Source of the DNA: Streptomyces sp. NRRL S-337 | Lineage (GTDB): Bacteria > Actinomycetota > Actinomycetes > Streptomycetales > Streptomycetaceae | Assembly (NCBI RefSeq): GCF_000720175.1 | Contig: NZ_JOIX01000003.1 | Coordinates: 62,001 to 126,000, forward strand | DNA: 64,000 bases | Direction of reading: 5' to 3' | Part shown: positions 17,653 through 25,549 of the stretch, in pieces | Numbering within the stretch: the stretch's first letter is position 1 | How the letters are laid out: each line of letters starts with the position of its first letter | Made by a program: the position numbers and the translations under genes | The notes under the pieces: model-generated | The model's database searches: none | What the model was told of the DNA's origin: nothing | What the model saw: only the letters and a program-made list of their open reading frames with translations

Positions 17653-17679
17653 CGCAACGGCGTCCTACGTGGTGCGGAG

Positions 17680-18732
17680 TCAGGGGAGGGGGTGGGCGTG
17701 CACACCGTCGACGGGCGAAGCGATCACCAGGGTGCGGCCGTCGGGCGTGAGCGTGGCGGCGATCCGCGGGCCGGGGACGTCCACCGAGTGGACCTTGGTG
17801 CCGCTGGCAAGGTTCCAGACGGTGACGCGGTTCCGGTCGACGATCGGCACGCGCGGTTCGGCGCCGCACCATACGGGCCGCAGGTTGGTCCGGTCGACGC
17901 GTTGATCGGTCGGCAGAACGAGCGGTTCCGGGTCGTCCGCCGGGTCGTTCAGGTCGACGACCGTGGCCACCGTTTGATCCGGGCGGGCACCCACGACGGC
18001 GAGCGCGGCACCGTCCGGACGGAACGCCAGGCCGTTCGCCCACGGGATACCGGTACGGTGCTCGGCGTACGCTCCGCTGCCCATTTCCTGGCCGCTGCCG
18101 CTTTCTTGGCCGCTGCCGATTTCCTGGACGACGACACCCTCGTCCTTCGTCACGATCGAGCGGCGAGGGCGGCTGAAGGCCAGGCGTGCTCCATCGGCAC
18201 TCAGGGCGACGGTTCCCTCGCCCACCACTCGGTCGTCGTACGCGAGGTCCTTGAACGCTTCGTGGATGTCATGGCGGACGCTCCGGGTCTGTGCGTCCCA
18301 CACGACGACGTTCTGGGTGAACGCGTTGGCCGTGGCGAACGACCCTCCGCCGACCGCGACTTGGGCGAGCCGCAGCTCGTGCGATCCGCCGCTCCCGAGC
18401 ATGCCGAGCGGCCACCGCTCGCCGGTGCCGGTGAGGGCCCAGCGGTGGATGGAGTTGCCGCTGACCATGGCGGTCAGCGCCGATCCATCGGGGTCGAAGA
18501 GGAGATCCTGGACGCGTCGGCGATCGGGCACGGCCAGGCGGGTCACGGCCCCGTCCGTCACCACCAGCACCTCGGTGAACTCGCGGAACCACGGCGCGGC
18601 CGTCGCGATCGCCGTCCGGCTCAGGTCCGTGGTGACCGCGACCGCGGTGATCCGCTGAGGGACGGGCGAACGCGCGGGGAGGGGGTGCGGCGTCTCCAGG
18701 TCTTCGGGCGCAGCGAGCCGTCGGACCGACAT
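17680..18732 (-). CDS. Beta-propeller (WD40-like) protein, 350 aa
   Basis: This soluble protein starts MSVRRLAAPEDLETPHPLPA and is built of propeller blades, for example VQDLLFDPDGSALTAMVSGN and GLAFRPDGAALAVVGARPDQ. The closing blade holds VTVWNLASGTKVHSV. In the middle, a GSGQE-type hexapeptide is repeated three times, encoded by an 18-bp minisatellite at 18074-18127. It probably forms an exposed loop. The downstream gene at 16264-17652 is a second propeller 27 bases away, and the two may form a heteromer. No enzyme motif is visible. Confidence 0.85.
   Translation of the reverse strand: MSVRRLAAPEDLETPHPLPARSPVPQRITAVAVTTDLSRTAIATAAPWFREFTEVLVVTDGAVTRLAVPDRRRVQDLLFDPDGSALTAMVSGNSIHRWALTGTGERWPLGMLGSGGSHELRLAQVAVGGGSFATANAFTQNVVVWDAQTRSVRHDIHEAFKDLAYDDRVVGEGTVALSADGARLAFSRPRRSIVTKDEGVVVQEIGSGQESGSGQEMGSGAYAEHRTGIPWANGLAFRPDGAALAVVGARPDQTVATVVDLNDPADDPEPLVLPTDQRVDRTNLRPVWCGAEPRVPIVDRNRVTVWNLASGTKVHSVDVPGPRIAATLTPDGRTLVIASPVDGVHAHPLP
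18074..18127. repeat. 18-bp minisatellite, three units, inside a beta-propeller gene
   Basis: Three consecutive 18-bp units, each beginning CCGCTGCC and ending TGG, differ at only a few positions. They encode (QE[I/S/M]GSG)3. Because the unit is a multiple of three, changes in copy number would keep the frame. Confidence 0.8.
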
Positions 18733-18792
18733 GGCATCTCCGATCGGCCGTGTTGATCAACAAGTCGCCGAAAGTATAGGGACCACCACTGA

Positions 18793-18996
18793 CATTCTCA
18801 GGCCGTCACGGAATCCCACGGTGAAACGGACCGACCCTCAGAAACGGACCGGGACGCCCTGCTGGCCGGCGCCCGGATCCTGCCCAACGGGCAGGTATTC
18901 GGCGCCCGTTACTGGCCCAACCTCAAGGGCCGCCACCTCGGCCCCCGCCGGGACTTCCTCGCGGCGGCCCTCCAGGGCACCAGTCCCGAACCGTAA
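18793..18996 (+). pseudogene. Start-less coding-like frame, C-terminal gene remnant
   Basis: A plus-strand frame open between TGA at 18790-18792 and TAA at 18994-18996 encodes RDALLAGARILPNGQVFGAR and then YWPNLKGRHLGPRRDFLAAA. About nine of ten codons end in G or C, as in real genes. It has no ATG or GTG near its beginning and no ribosome binding site. It looks like the last about 55 codons of a gene whose front part has been lost. The family is not recognised. Confidence 0.35.
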
Positions 18997-19007
18997 TTCT
19001 CGTCTCT

Positions 19008-19562
19008 TCACGTCCCGAGGGCGCCCGCGCCCGCACCCGGTCCTCGCACCATGTGAACGTCGATCGGGTCCTGGGCCTCCATGGTGAACCCGTGACGCTC
19101 GTACAGCCGCCGGGCGGCGCTGCCCTGCAGGACGTTCAGGCGGACGGGCACGCCGTCGGCATCGATCCGCTCCAACAGGGTTCGCAGCACGGCCGATCCG
19201 AGGCCCCGCCCCTGCAGGCCCGGAGCGAGATAGAAGTGCTCCAGCCACCGCCCCTCCTCGGTCGGGCGCACCGTGACGCAGCCCGCGAAGGCGTCATCGG
19301 CCACGATGACCGACGTGTACCGCGGGGAAAAGGAATCCCGCAGTCGCTGCCGGACCCGATGCTCGTCGAACCGCCCCAACCGCTCCAGGTCCGGGCGCAT
19401 CACCACGGCCCGCAGCTCCACGATCGTCTCGATGTCCGCCGGCTGGGCGGAACGCAGCTCCCACTCCATCGGACGGCCCGATTCGTTCGCCGGTCCCGGC
19501 ACCGGCCCCGGACGCCCCGCCCGACCTGGCCGTATCCCGTCCGCCCTCGCACTCATATCCAT
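19008..19562 (-). CDS. GNAT-family N-acetyltransferase
   Basis: The C-terminal 150 residues carry the GNAT fold: IETIVELRAVVMRPDLERLG, then LEHFYLAPGLQGRGLGSAVL with the acetyl-CoA pyrophosphate-binding GRGLG, and NVLQGSAARRLYERHGFTME. The enzyme would acetylate a small amine or a protein N-terminus; the substrate is unknown. Three starts are possible: 19562, 19556 and the ATG at 19469 directly before EWELRSAQ. The first about 30 residues are Gly/Pro/Arg-rich and may not be translated. It is divergent from a tetR gene, with a palindromic operator in between. Confidence 0.88.
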   Translation of the reverse strand: MDMSARADGIRPGRAGRPGPVPGPANESGRPMEWELRSAQPADIETIVELRAVVMRPDLERLGRFDEHRVRQRLRDSFSPRYTSVIVADDAFAGCVTVRPTEEGRWLEHFYLAPGLQGRGLGSAVLRTLLERIDADGVPVRLNVLQGSAARRLYERHGFTMEAQDPIDVHMVRGPGAGAGALGT

Positions 19563-19641
19563 GGCCGGAGTATGTCAACCGACCACCCCGAGGCAGCCCG
19601 AAATATCGTCGGCAGGCCGCTCCCTAACCATGCTAGCTTTT

Positions 19642-19660
19642 TTCCTAGAGGCCCTAGGAA
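19642..19660. promoter_or_regulatory. Palindromic operator candidate for the adjacent TetR
   Basis: TTCCTAG and CTAGGAA are perfect 7-bp arms around a 5-base centre. The site lies in the 180-bp region between the divergent GNAT and tetR genes, about 85 bases before the tetR start. The position and size are typical for autoregulating TetR proteins. Confidence 0.5.
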
Positions 19661-19743
19661 GCGAGAGCGGCCTGACGGAAGCATGGCCTGACGAAACCAA
19701 CCGGGTGTCAAGTCCCGGGCCCGGAACGGAAACTGGAGGCTGC

Positions 19744-20325
19744 ATGGTGCGCGCGGGGGTCAATGCCGCCAGGCTGACGCGGGCGGCCGCGGAGATGGCC
19801 GACGAGGTCGGGATGGACAAGGTCACGGTGTCCGCGCTCGCGCGGCACTTCGGCGTCAAGGACGCCAGCCTGTACTCGCACATCAAGAACCGGCGTGACC
19901 TGTGCGTCCGGGTGGCCCTGCTGGCGTCCGAGGAGATGATGGACCGGATCGCCGCGGCGGTGGCGGGCCGCTCCGGCAAGGCCGCGCTCGTCGCCTTCGC
20001 CAACGCCTACCGGAGTTACGCGTTGGAGCACCCCGGCCGTTACGCGGCGACCCAGATACAGCTCGGCCCCGACGAGGTCGGCGACTCCACGGGATTGCGC
20101 CGCAGTGTCGAGCTCACCTACGGCATGCTGCGCGCCTACGACCTCACCGAGCCGGACCTGACCGACGCCGGCCGCCTGCTGCGCAGCACCTTCCACGGCT
20201 ACATCCACCTGGAGTTGAGCGGCGGCTTCGGCCACCCGCGCGCCGTCCAGGAGTCCTGGTCCCGCTCCCTCGACGCACTGCATGTGCTCCTGGAGAACTG
20301 GCCGACCCGACCTGATCCGACCTGA
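19744..20325 (+). CDS. TetR/AcrR-family regulator with WHG-type C-terminal domain
   Basis: ATG 19744 follows GGAGG by six bases; longer in-frame starts are unlikely. The 193-residue product has an N-terminal helix-turn-helix (AAAEMADEVGMDKVTVSALA, then RHFGVKDASLYSHIKNRRDL). A C-terminal domain with AYRSYALEHPGRYAATQIQL and TFHGYIHLELSGGFG follows, the pattern of the TetR_C_33/WHG domain. It precedes an alpha/beta hydrolase gene by 36 bases on the same strand and probably controls it and the divergent GNAT through the palindrome at 19642-19660. Confidence 0.92.
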   Translation: MVRAGVNAARLTRAAAEMADEVGMDKVTVSALARHFGVKDASLYSHIKNRRDLCVRVALLASEEMMDRIAAAVAGRSGKAALVAFANAYRSYALEHPGRYAATQIQLGPDEVGDSTGLRRSVELTYGMLRAYDLTEPDLTDAGRLLRSTFHGYIHLELSGGFGHPRAVQESWSRSLDALHVLLENWPTRPDPT

Positions 20326-20361
20326 CCTGCCTGATCCGACCCGACCCCAGGGGGAACGACG

Positions 20362-21189
20362 ATGAACGAGCCCACCACCGGCACTCTCGACGTGCCCGGT
20401 GCCACCCTCCATTACGAACGGCGCGGCCGCGGCCCGGTGTTGCTGCTGATACCCGGCGGCGCCGCGGACGCCGGACTGTACGCGGCCATGACCGACGATC
20501 TGGCCACCCGCTACACCGTGGTCTCCTACGACCCGCGCGGTCTGTCCCGCAGCCGCCTCCATGGCCCGCTCACCGACCAGCGGGTCGAGGTCTGGAGCGA
20601 CGACGCCCACCGGCTGCTGGAACTGCTCTCGCCGAACGAGGAGGCGTCCGTCCTCGGCAGCAGTTCGGGGGCCATCGTCGCCCTCGACCTGCTCGCCCGG
20701 CACCCGGAGCGGCTGCACCGGGTCGTCGCCCACGAACCGCCTCTGCTGGAGCTCCTCCCGGACCCCGCCCCGCACCGGGCGCTGTTCGCCGACGTACGCG
20801 AGACGTTCCGCACCCAGGGCGTCGCCGCCGCGATGGCGCGCTTCAGCGAAGGGCTGGGAGGCCGGCCGGAGGACCGGGAATCAGTGACCGAACTGCCACC
20901 GGAAATCCAGGAGATGGCGCCGCGGATGCACGCCAACCTGCCGGTCTTCCTGGAACACATCCTGTGCCCGTTCTCGGGCTCGGTGCCCGACGTCGCCGCA
21001 CTGCAGCGCGCCGCGGACCGCCTGGTGCCGGCGGTCGGCCGGGACTCGCGCGCGCAGGAGGCACTGTACGGGCCGGCCACCCGGCTCGCCGAACTGATCG
21101 GCGGAAAGGCCGTGGAATTCCCCGGCGGGCACGTCGGCTGCACCGAGCACCCGAAGGAGTTCGCCCGGCAACTGCTGGCCGTGCTCTGA
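20362..21189 (+). CDS. Alpha/beta hydrolase, 275 aa
   Basis: The start ATG follows GGGGGAA with a short spacer. The fold is clear: oxyanion region LLLIPGGAADAG, nucleophile elbow GSSSGAIVALDLLARHP with Ser near residue 102, and the late His in FPGGHVGCTEHPKEFA. Asp residues suitable for the triad lie between. It is a cytoplasmic esterase, lactonase or epoxide-hydrolase-like enzyme; the substrate is unknown. It lies in an operon with the preceding tetR gene. A strong hairpin ends the transcript at 21224-21250. Confidence 0.92.
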   Translation: MNEPTTGTLDVPGATLHYERRGRGPVLLLIPGGAADAGLYAAMTDDLATRYTVVSYDPRGLSRSRLHGPLTDQRVEVWSDDAHRLLELLSPNEEASVLGSSSGAIVALDLLARHPERLHRVVAHEPPLLELLPDPAPHRALFADVRETFRTQGVAAAMARFSEGLGGRPEDRESVTELPPEIQEMAPRMHANLPVFLEHILCPFSGSVPDVAALQRAADRLVPAVGRDSRAQEALYGPATRLAELIGGKAVEFPGGHVGCTEHPKEFARQLLAVL

Positions 21190-21223
21190 AAGATCACCCG
21201 GAGACGCTCCGGAAAAGCACCGG

Positions 21224-21250
21224 GCCGCACCATGCTCTGCATGGTGCGGC
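21224..21250. terminator. Bidirectional hairpin between convergent genes
   Basis: GCCGCACCATG and CATGGTGCGGC form a perfect 11-bp stem with a 5-base loop. It lies 35 bases after the hydrolase stop and about 95 bases after the stop of the convergent chaplin gene, so it can serve both. Confidence 0.75.
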
Positions 21251-21344
21251 CACGGAACGCCGCGCGAAGGCGGGCCGATCCCGCCGGGAAGAGTGGAAGG
21301 GCTATCGGAGGGAAAACGGCCCGGCCCGGTCGCGGCGGCGCCGG

Positions 21345-21695
21345 TTACTTGCTGTGGCTGTGGTGCTTGGAGCCGTGGTGGCCCATCTTGTGCTTCCCCT
21401 TGAAGTCGTGGTGGTGATAGTGCTTGACGACGCGGTGGATGATCACACGCCGCTCCAGACCGTTGAGGCAGTTGTTGCCGAAGGCCGGGTTCAACAGGCC
21501 AACGATGTCGACGGTGTTGCCACAGACGTTGATCGGAATGTGGATCGGGACCTGGATGAGGTTGCCCGACACCACCCCCGGTGAACCAACAGCGCCGCCG
21601 GCCACGTTGCTGTCGGCGAATGCAGCCGATGTACCGCACACAGCGGTGCCTGCCGCGAGAGCAGCCAGAGCGGTCATCCGCGTGATCCGTGACAT
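21345..21695 (-). CDS. Chaplin with His-rich C-terminal tail (paralogue of 7871-8278)
   Basis: ATG 21695 follows GGAAGG by six bases. The 116-residue product has a signal peptide ending AFADS and a chaplin domain nearly identical to that of the 8-kb paralogue (GGAVGSPGVVSGNLIQVPIH, with Cys in VCGNTV and GNNCLN). About 40 residues rich in His and Lys follow (KHYHHHDFKGKHK, HHGSKHHSHSK). There is no sorting signal or membrane anchor. It should be secreted to the hyphal surface. The shared tail type, different in sequence but alike in composition, marks the two as a subfamily distinct from plain short chaplins. Confidence 0.9.
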   Translation of the reverse strand: MSRITRMTALAALAAGTAVCGTSAAFADSNVAGGAVGSPGVVSGNLIQVPIHIPINVCGNTVDIVGLLNPAFGNNCLNGLERRVIIHRVVKHYHHHDFKGKHKMGHHGSKHHSHSK

Positions 21696-21955
21696 ACCGA
21701 ACCTTCCGATTAATGCAAGCGACCCTTTGCCGCTTCCTGTTCTCCCCTTTCGGCATACACGTGCTCAAAGTGAGGCCGGTGGAGCACTTTTCACCCATTC
21801 GGGGTGGGAATGCGCACGGGGCGGTGAGACCGATCCCGATGTCTCCAGGGGACGTTCACTTCGACGTGCCGAGGTGAAGACTGGCGACGACGGGCCGAGG
21901 AAGTCCGACGACGGACCCAGGAAGGGCCGAAGGCGGCCGGAAGGTGGGACGTGGA

Positions 21956-23005
21956 ATGGGATACACCGCACCGCGTGAATGGGATGCGCACTACGACGAC
22001 GGGAAATCCTTCCGCCCGCTCGGCGATGTGGAACGGGCCCTGTTGCACGCACTCGTGCCGGCACCGGACGGTGGCGGTCGAGCACTGGACGTGGGGTGCG
22101 GGCTGGGTGAGCTGGCCCGCCACCTGGCGGCCGACGGGTATGAGGTGGACGCGATCGACCACGCCCCGGCGGCCCTCCGGCTCGCCGCGGCGCAGCCGCC
22201 CGCCCGGGCGGCGACCCGCGTGCGTTTCGTCCGGTGCGACATCGAGAGCGACGCGCTGGACGAACTGCACGCCGGCTACGACCTCATCACCCTCCGCCTG
22301 TCCCTGGCGTTCGTCCGGGACCGCACCCGCGTCCTGAATCGGCTGCGCGAACGCCTGCGTCCCGGTGGTGGCCTGGTCGTCATCACCCCCGTCGCCGATT
22401 CCGTACCCGACGACAGGCGCGAGATCGCCCTCGACGAGGCGGAGATCGCGCTGCTGACCGCGGGTTGGCGCACGGTCCAACGCCGGGACGCCGAAGGGCT
22501 CGCCGTCCTGGTGCTGCGCACTCCGGTCTCCTGGCCGGTGGCGTACGGCAACAAGGGGCGTCCATCCCCGCACGCGCTGTCGGGCGCCGGCGTGGTGGTC
22601 ACGGACGCGGCCGGCCGCGTGCTCCTGGGGCACTCCGTCCGAGGGGGCTGGGAGCTTCCGGGCGGGAAGAACGACGCGGACGAGTCGTTCACCGAGGCCG
22701 CCGTCCGGGAGTTGGCGGAAGAGACCGGGCTGCGGGCCGAGCTCGGCGACGCACGGCTGTTGGCGATCCTGATGGACTCCACCCACGGCATCCCGCGTCT
22801 GACCGCCGCCGTGCGGGTCACCGCCTTCACCGGCGAGCCGGTCGTACGGGAGCCCCACCTGATCCGCCGCTGGGAGTGGCACGAGATCAGCGACCTGCCG
22901 GCCCTGGCGTCCGGGCTGTTCACGCCGAGTGCGCAGGTGCTGGACACGGTCTGGCCCGGTCTCCTGCCCGACCTGCCGCCCGTGCACCGCCACCCGGTGG
23001 CTTGA
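21956..23005 (+). CDS. Fusion of SAM-dependent methyltransferase and NUDIX hydrolase
   Basis: ATG 21956 gives a 349-residue protein. Residues about 20-170 are a class I methyltransferase (LDVGCGLGELARHLAADGYE for SAM binding, then LRPGGGLVVITPVAD). Residues about 200-340 are a NUDIX domain with a full box: GGKNDADESFTEAAVRELAE followed by ETGLRAE. All catalytic Glu residues are present. One chain could methylate a substrate and hydrolyse a nucleoside-diphosphate-linked compound. Fused proteins of this kind are known in Streptomyces as an uncharacterised family. The hypothetical gene starting at 23039 follows on the same strand after 33 bases and may be co-transcribed. Confidence 0.93.
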   Translation: MGYTAPREWDAHYDDGKSFRPLGDVERALLHALVPAPDGGGRALDVGCGLGELARHLAADGYEVDAIDHAPAALRLAAAQPPARAATRVRFVRCDIESDALDELHAGYDLITLRLSLAFVRDRTRVLNRLRERLRPGGGLVVITPVADSVPDDRREIALDEAEIALLTAGWRTVQRRDAEGLAVLVLRTPVSWPVAYGNKGRPSPHALSGAGVVVTDAAGRVLLGHSVRGGWELPGGKNDADESFTEAAVRELAEETGLRAELGDARLLAILMDSTHGIPRLTAAVRVTAFTGEPVVREPHLIRRWEWHEISDLPALASGLFTPSAQVLDTVWPGLLPDLPPVHRHPVA

Positions 23006-23038
23006 CCAGCGCTTCCGGGCGTACGACAGAATCGGCGC

Positions 23039-24154
23039 ATGACGGAACGACACCTCACCCATGCCGGCGAACCGCTGGCCGAACTCGCCCTACGTCTCCG
23101 CACGGCGGAGACCGGAGACTGGACCGAGGACGGCGCCCGCGCCCTCGTCGAGGGTCTGGGCCGGCGGTGGGACGAGATCGTGGACCAGGCGTCGGCGGGC
23201 GACGCCGGGACCGGCGAGGCGAAGGCGGGTGACCTGAGGTTGCGGCCCGTCGGGCCGGCTGAGGAGCGGTATGTCGAGAAGGAGACCTATCTCGAACTCG
23301 TGGCGAGCGTGACGGCGACCGCACCCCAAGCCGATCACGCCTCCCGAGCCGACGCCGCAACCGACCTCGACCCTGTGCGGCAGGCGGAGATGTTCCGTAC
23401 CGCGAAGGACGAACTCGCCGACGCGCTCGGCGAGCCGTCGGCCATCGGCTCGTACGGTTCCATGGGCCCGTACTACGCCGCCACGCCGGCCTGGGGTGCG
23501 CCGTTCCTGCGTTGGCGCGGGAGGCGGGACACCCTGGAGCTGCGGGCGGGCAGCCGCGGGCCGGAACTCGTCCTCGCGCCCACCGCCCCGTTCGAGAACT
23601 GGCTGTGGAGCCTCGGCCACGGCGAAGAGCACGCGATCAGCGGCTACTTCGGCAGCCGGCCGGGCCCCGCCAACAATGGTCTGAGCCTGCCCGCCCGCTG
23701 GTCGGTGCGGAGTTGGGAGACGCTGACCGACGCGCTGGCGGCCTTCTTCACCACCCTGCCCGCCGAGTTCGCCGCACTCGGCATCGCCCGGGTCATCCCG
23801 GTCTACGGCCGGGTCGGCGGCTCCGCACCGATCCTGTTCGACATCGACGCCGACCACCGCCTGATGCTGGCCTCCTATGCGGAAAGCGATATCGACCCGG
23901 CATCGTTCGGCTGGGGCACCGTTGCCGAGCACCCCATGAGCCGGGAGACCTGGCAGGACGACCACGACCCGAAGTGGCGCTTCGACGCGGGCGGCCCAGG
24001 GGAGCCGCGGGGCCGCGCACTGGCGGAGATGGTCGTGGCGACGGCACGTGCGGAAGGCGTGGCGTCCCCGCACGACCTGCTGATCGGCGGTGAGGGCGAG
24101 GACATCCGTCCGTACGCGGTCCGGTTCTACGGTCTGGGGCTGGCCACCGTCTGA
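23039..24154 (+). CDS. Conserved hypothetical protein, 371 aa
   Basis: The protein has no signal peptide or membrane span. The first 60 residues form an amphipathic helical region (LAELALRLRTAETGDWTEDG). The rest contains RTAKDELADALGEPSAIGSY, LRWRGRRDTLELRAGSRG and FENWLWSLGHGEEHAISGYF. There is no recognised catalytic motif. The gene lies 33 bases after the methyltransferase-NUDIX gene on the same strand. A soluble role in the same process is plausible but unproven. Confidence 0.85.
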   Translation: MTERHLTHAGEPLAELALRLRTAETGDWTEDGARALVEGLGRRWDEIVDQASAGDAGTGEAKAGDLRLRPVGPAEERYVEKETYLELVASVTATAPQADHASRADAATDLDPVRQAEMFRTAKDELADALGEPSAIGSYGSMGPYYAATPAWGAPFLRWRGRRDTLELRAGSRGPELVLAPTAPFENWLWSLGHGEEHAISGYFGSRPGPANNGLSLPARWSVRSWETLTDALAAFFTTLPAEFAALGIARVIPVYGRVGGSAPILFDIDADHRLMLASYAESDIDPASFGWGTVAEHPMSRETWQDDHDPKWRFDAGGPGEPRGRALAEMVVATARAEGVASPHDLLIGGEGEDIRPYAVRFYGLGLATV

Positions 24155-24170
24155 TCCCCACCGCCCTGGC

Positions 24171-24199
24171 TCACCGCCTCACCGCCTCACCGCCTCACC
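24171..24199. repeat. TCACCGCC 8-bp repeat between convergent genes
   Basis: TCACCGCC occurs three times in succession at 24171-24194, followed by a partial fourth copy. The stop codon of the SpoIIE-type phosphatase gene (TCA on this strand) sits at the start of the partial copy. The repeat probably arose by slippage. Confidence 0.75.
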
Positions 24200-25370
24200 A
24201 GCGGGAGCCGTCGGTCTGGCTGAAGAACCCCAGACGGTGGCGGGGCTGGGGGACGGGCGTGCGCTGGATGGCGATGAGGGCCGCGTCGTCGCCGAGGTGT
24301 CCGCTGCAGTGCGCGAGGAGATCGCGGCGAATGTGGTGCAGGAGTGCCTCGGGGTCGCTCCTGGGCCAGCGGGCGACGCGCTGGGCGAGGGGGTAGAAGG
24401 TGCCGTCGCGGTCCCGGGCCTCGGTGACGCCGTCGGTGTACAGCAGCAGCGTGTCACCGAACTCGAAGGTGATCTCGTCCACGGGGTAGCTGCCCGCCCC
24501 CATTCCGCCCATGCCCAGAGGCGGAGCGGGGTGCGGGCTCGGGACGAGGGTGACGTGCCCCTGGCTGAGGAGCAGGGGCGGAGGGTGCCCGCAGTCGGTC
24601 ATCCGGGTCGCGGGGCCCTCGTCGGGGATCTCCAGCAGCAGCGCGGTGATGAAGTGCTCGGGGATGTCGCGGTCCGACTCGACGAAGTCGGTCAGATAGC
24701 GGCAGACGCTGCGGTCGAGTGCGGCGGCGAGGGCGGGCAACGTCAGGTTCTGGTGGGCCGTCTCGCGAAAGGCGCCGAGCAGCAGGGCGGACTCGCCGAT
24801 GGCGGCCAGGCCCTTTCCCCGTACGTCACCGATGATCAGCCGGGTTCCGCCGGCGGTACGGGTCGCGGTGTACAGATCACCGCCGATCTCCGCCTCCTGC
24901 TCGGCGGCCAGGTAGAACGAGGCGATGTGCAACGGACCGATGTGGTGGGGGAGCGGACGGAGCAGCGCCTTTTGGGCGGCCTCGGCCACCGACCGTACCT
25001 TCGCCAGCTCCTGCCGGTGTCGCTCGCGCACCACGCAGAAGAACACGATCATGGCCGAAAGCGCGGCCAGGGCGAGCACCTGCACCATCACATTGCGTTC
25101 CGTGAAGAGCACGCCGAAGTGCAGCCCGATGTACGCCTGGGCCAGCACGGCCAGGAATCCGACGAACCCGGTGAGCCAGGGGCCGGCGAACGAGGCGGTG
25201 AGCGCGGGAGCGACGACGAGCAGCGGCCCCAGATGGACATCGGCCGGGACCACGATGTCGACGAGGGTGATCACCGCGATGAGCACAAGCGGAATCAGGA
25301 CCAGCGCATGACTGGCTTGCCACGGCTGCCGCAGATCACCGAAGCGCGGCCGGAGGCTCACGCCTTCCAC
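24195..25370 (-). CDS. Membrane-bound SpoIIE/PP2C-type serine phosphatase
   Basis: GTG 25370 follows AGGG by six bases and gives 391 residues. The N-terminal 120 residues hold about four hydrophobic segments (ALVLIPLVLIAVITLVDIVV, GFVGFLAVLAQAYIGL, VMVQVLALAALSAMIVFFC). After a short linker, residues about 150-375 form a SpoIIE-like PP2C domain with AEQEAEIGGDLYTATR and LIIGDVRGKGLAA. The metal-binding Asp residues, DTLLLYTDGVTEARD and the C-terminal DDAALIAI are present. Such enzymes dephosphorylate anti-anti-sigma factors. No anti-sigma or STAS gene is adjacent, so the partner is unknown. Confidence 0.92.
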   Translation of the reverse strand: MEGVSLRPRFGDLRQPWQASHALVLIPLVLIAVITLVDIVVPADVHLGPLLVVAPALTASFAGPWLTGFVGFLAVLAQAYIGLHFGVLFTERNVMVQVLALAALSAMIVFFCVVRERHRQELAKVRSVAEAAQKALLRPLPHHIGPLHIASFYLAAEQEAEIGGDLYTATRTAGGTRLIIGDVRGKGLAAIGESALLLGAFRETAHQNLTLPALAAALDRSVCRYLTDFVESDRDIPEHFITALLLEIPDEGPATRMTDCGHPPPLLLSQGHVTLVPSPHPAPPLGMGGMGAGSYPVDEITFEFGDTLLLYTDGVTEARDRDGTFYPLAQRVARWPRSDPEALLHHIRRDLLAHCSGHLGDDAALIAIQRTPVPQPRHRLGFFSQTDGSRW

Positions 25371-25549
25371 TCTGCACCCTGAGCGCCCGACGGACGAGTG
25401 CGCCGCGGGGCGGCCCGGCCCGCCTTTCCGGCCGCGCGTCGAGGCCGGCGTGCTGCGCGTCACTCTCGGTGATGCCGGGCAGCAGGCCCGAGGGCGCCGG
25501 CCGACGCCCGACGGCCGGGGGCGTGCGGCGCTCCCGCAGGCGGCGGAGG

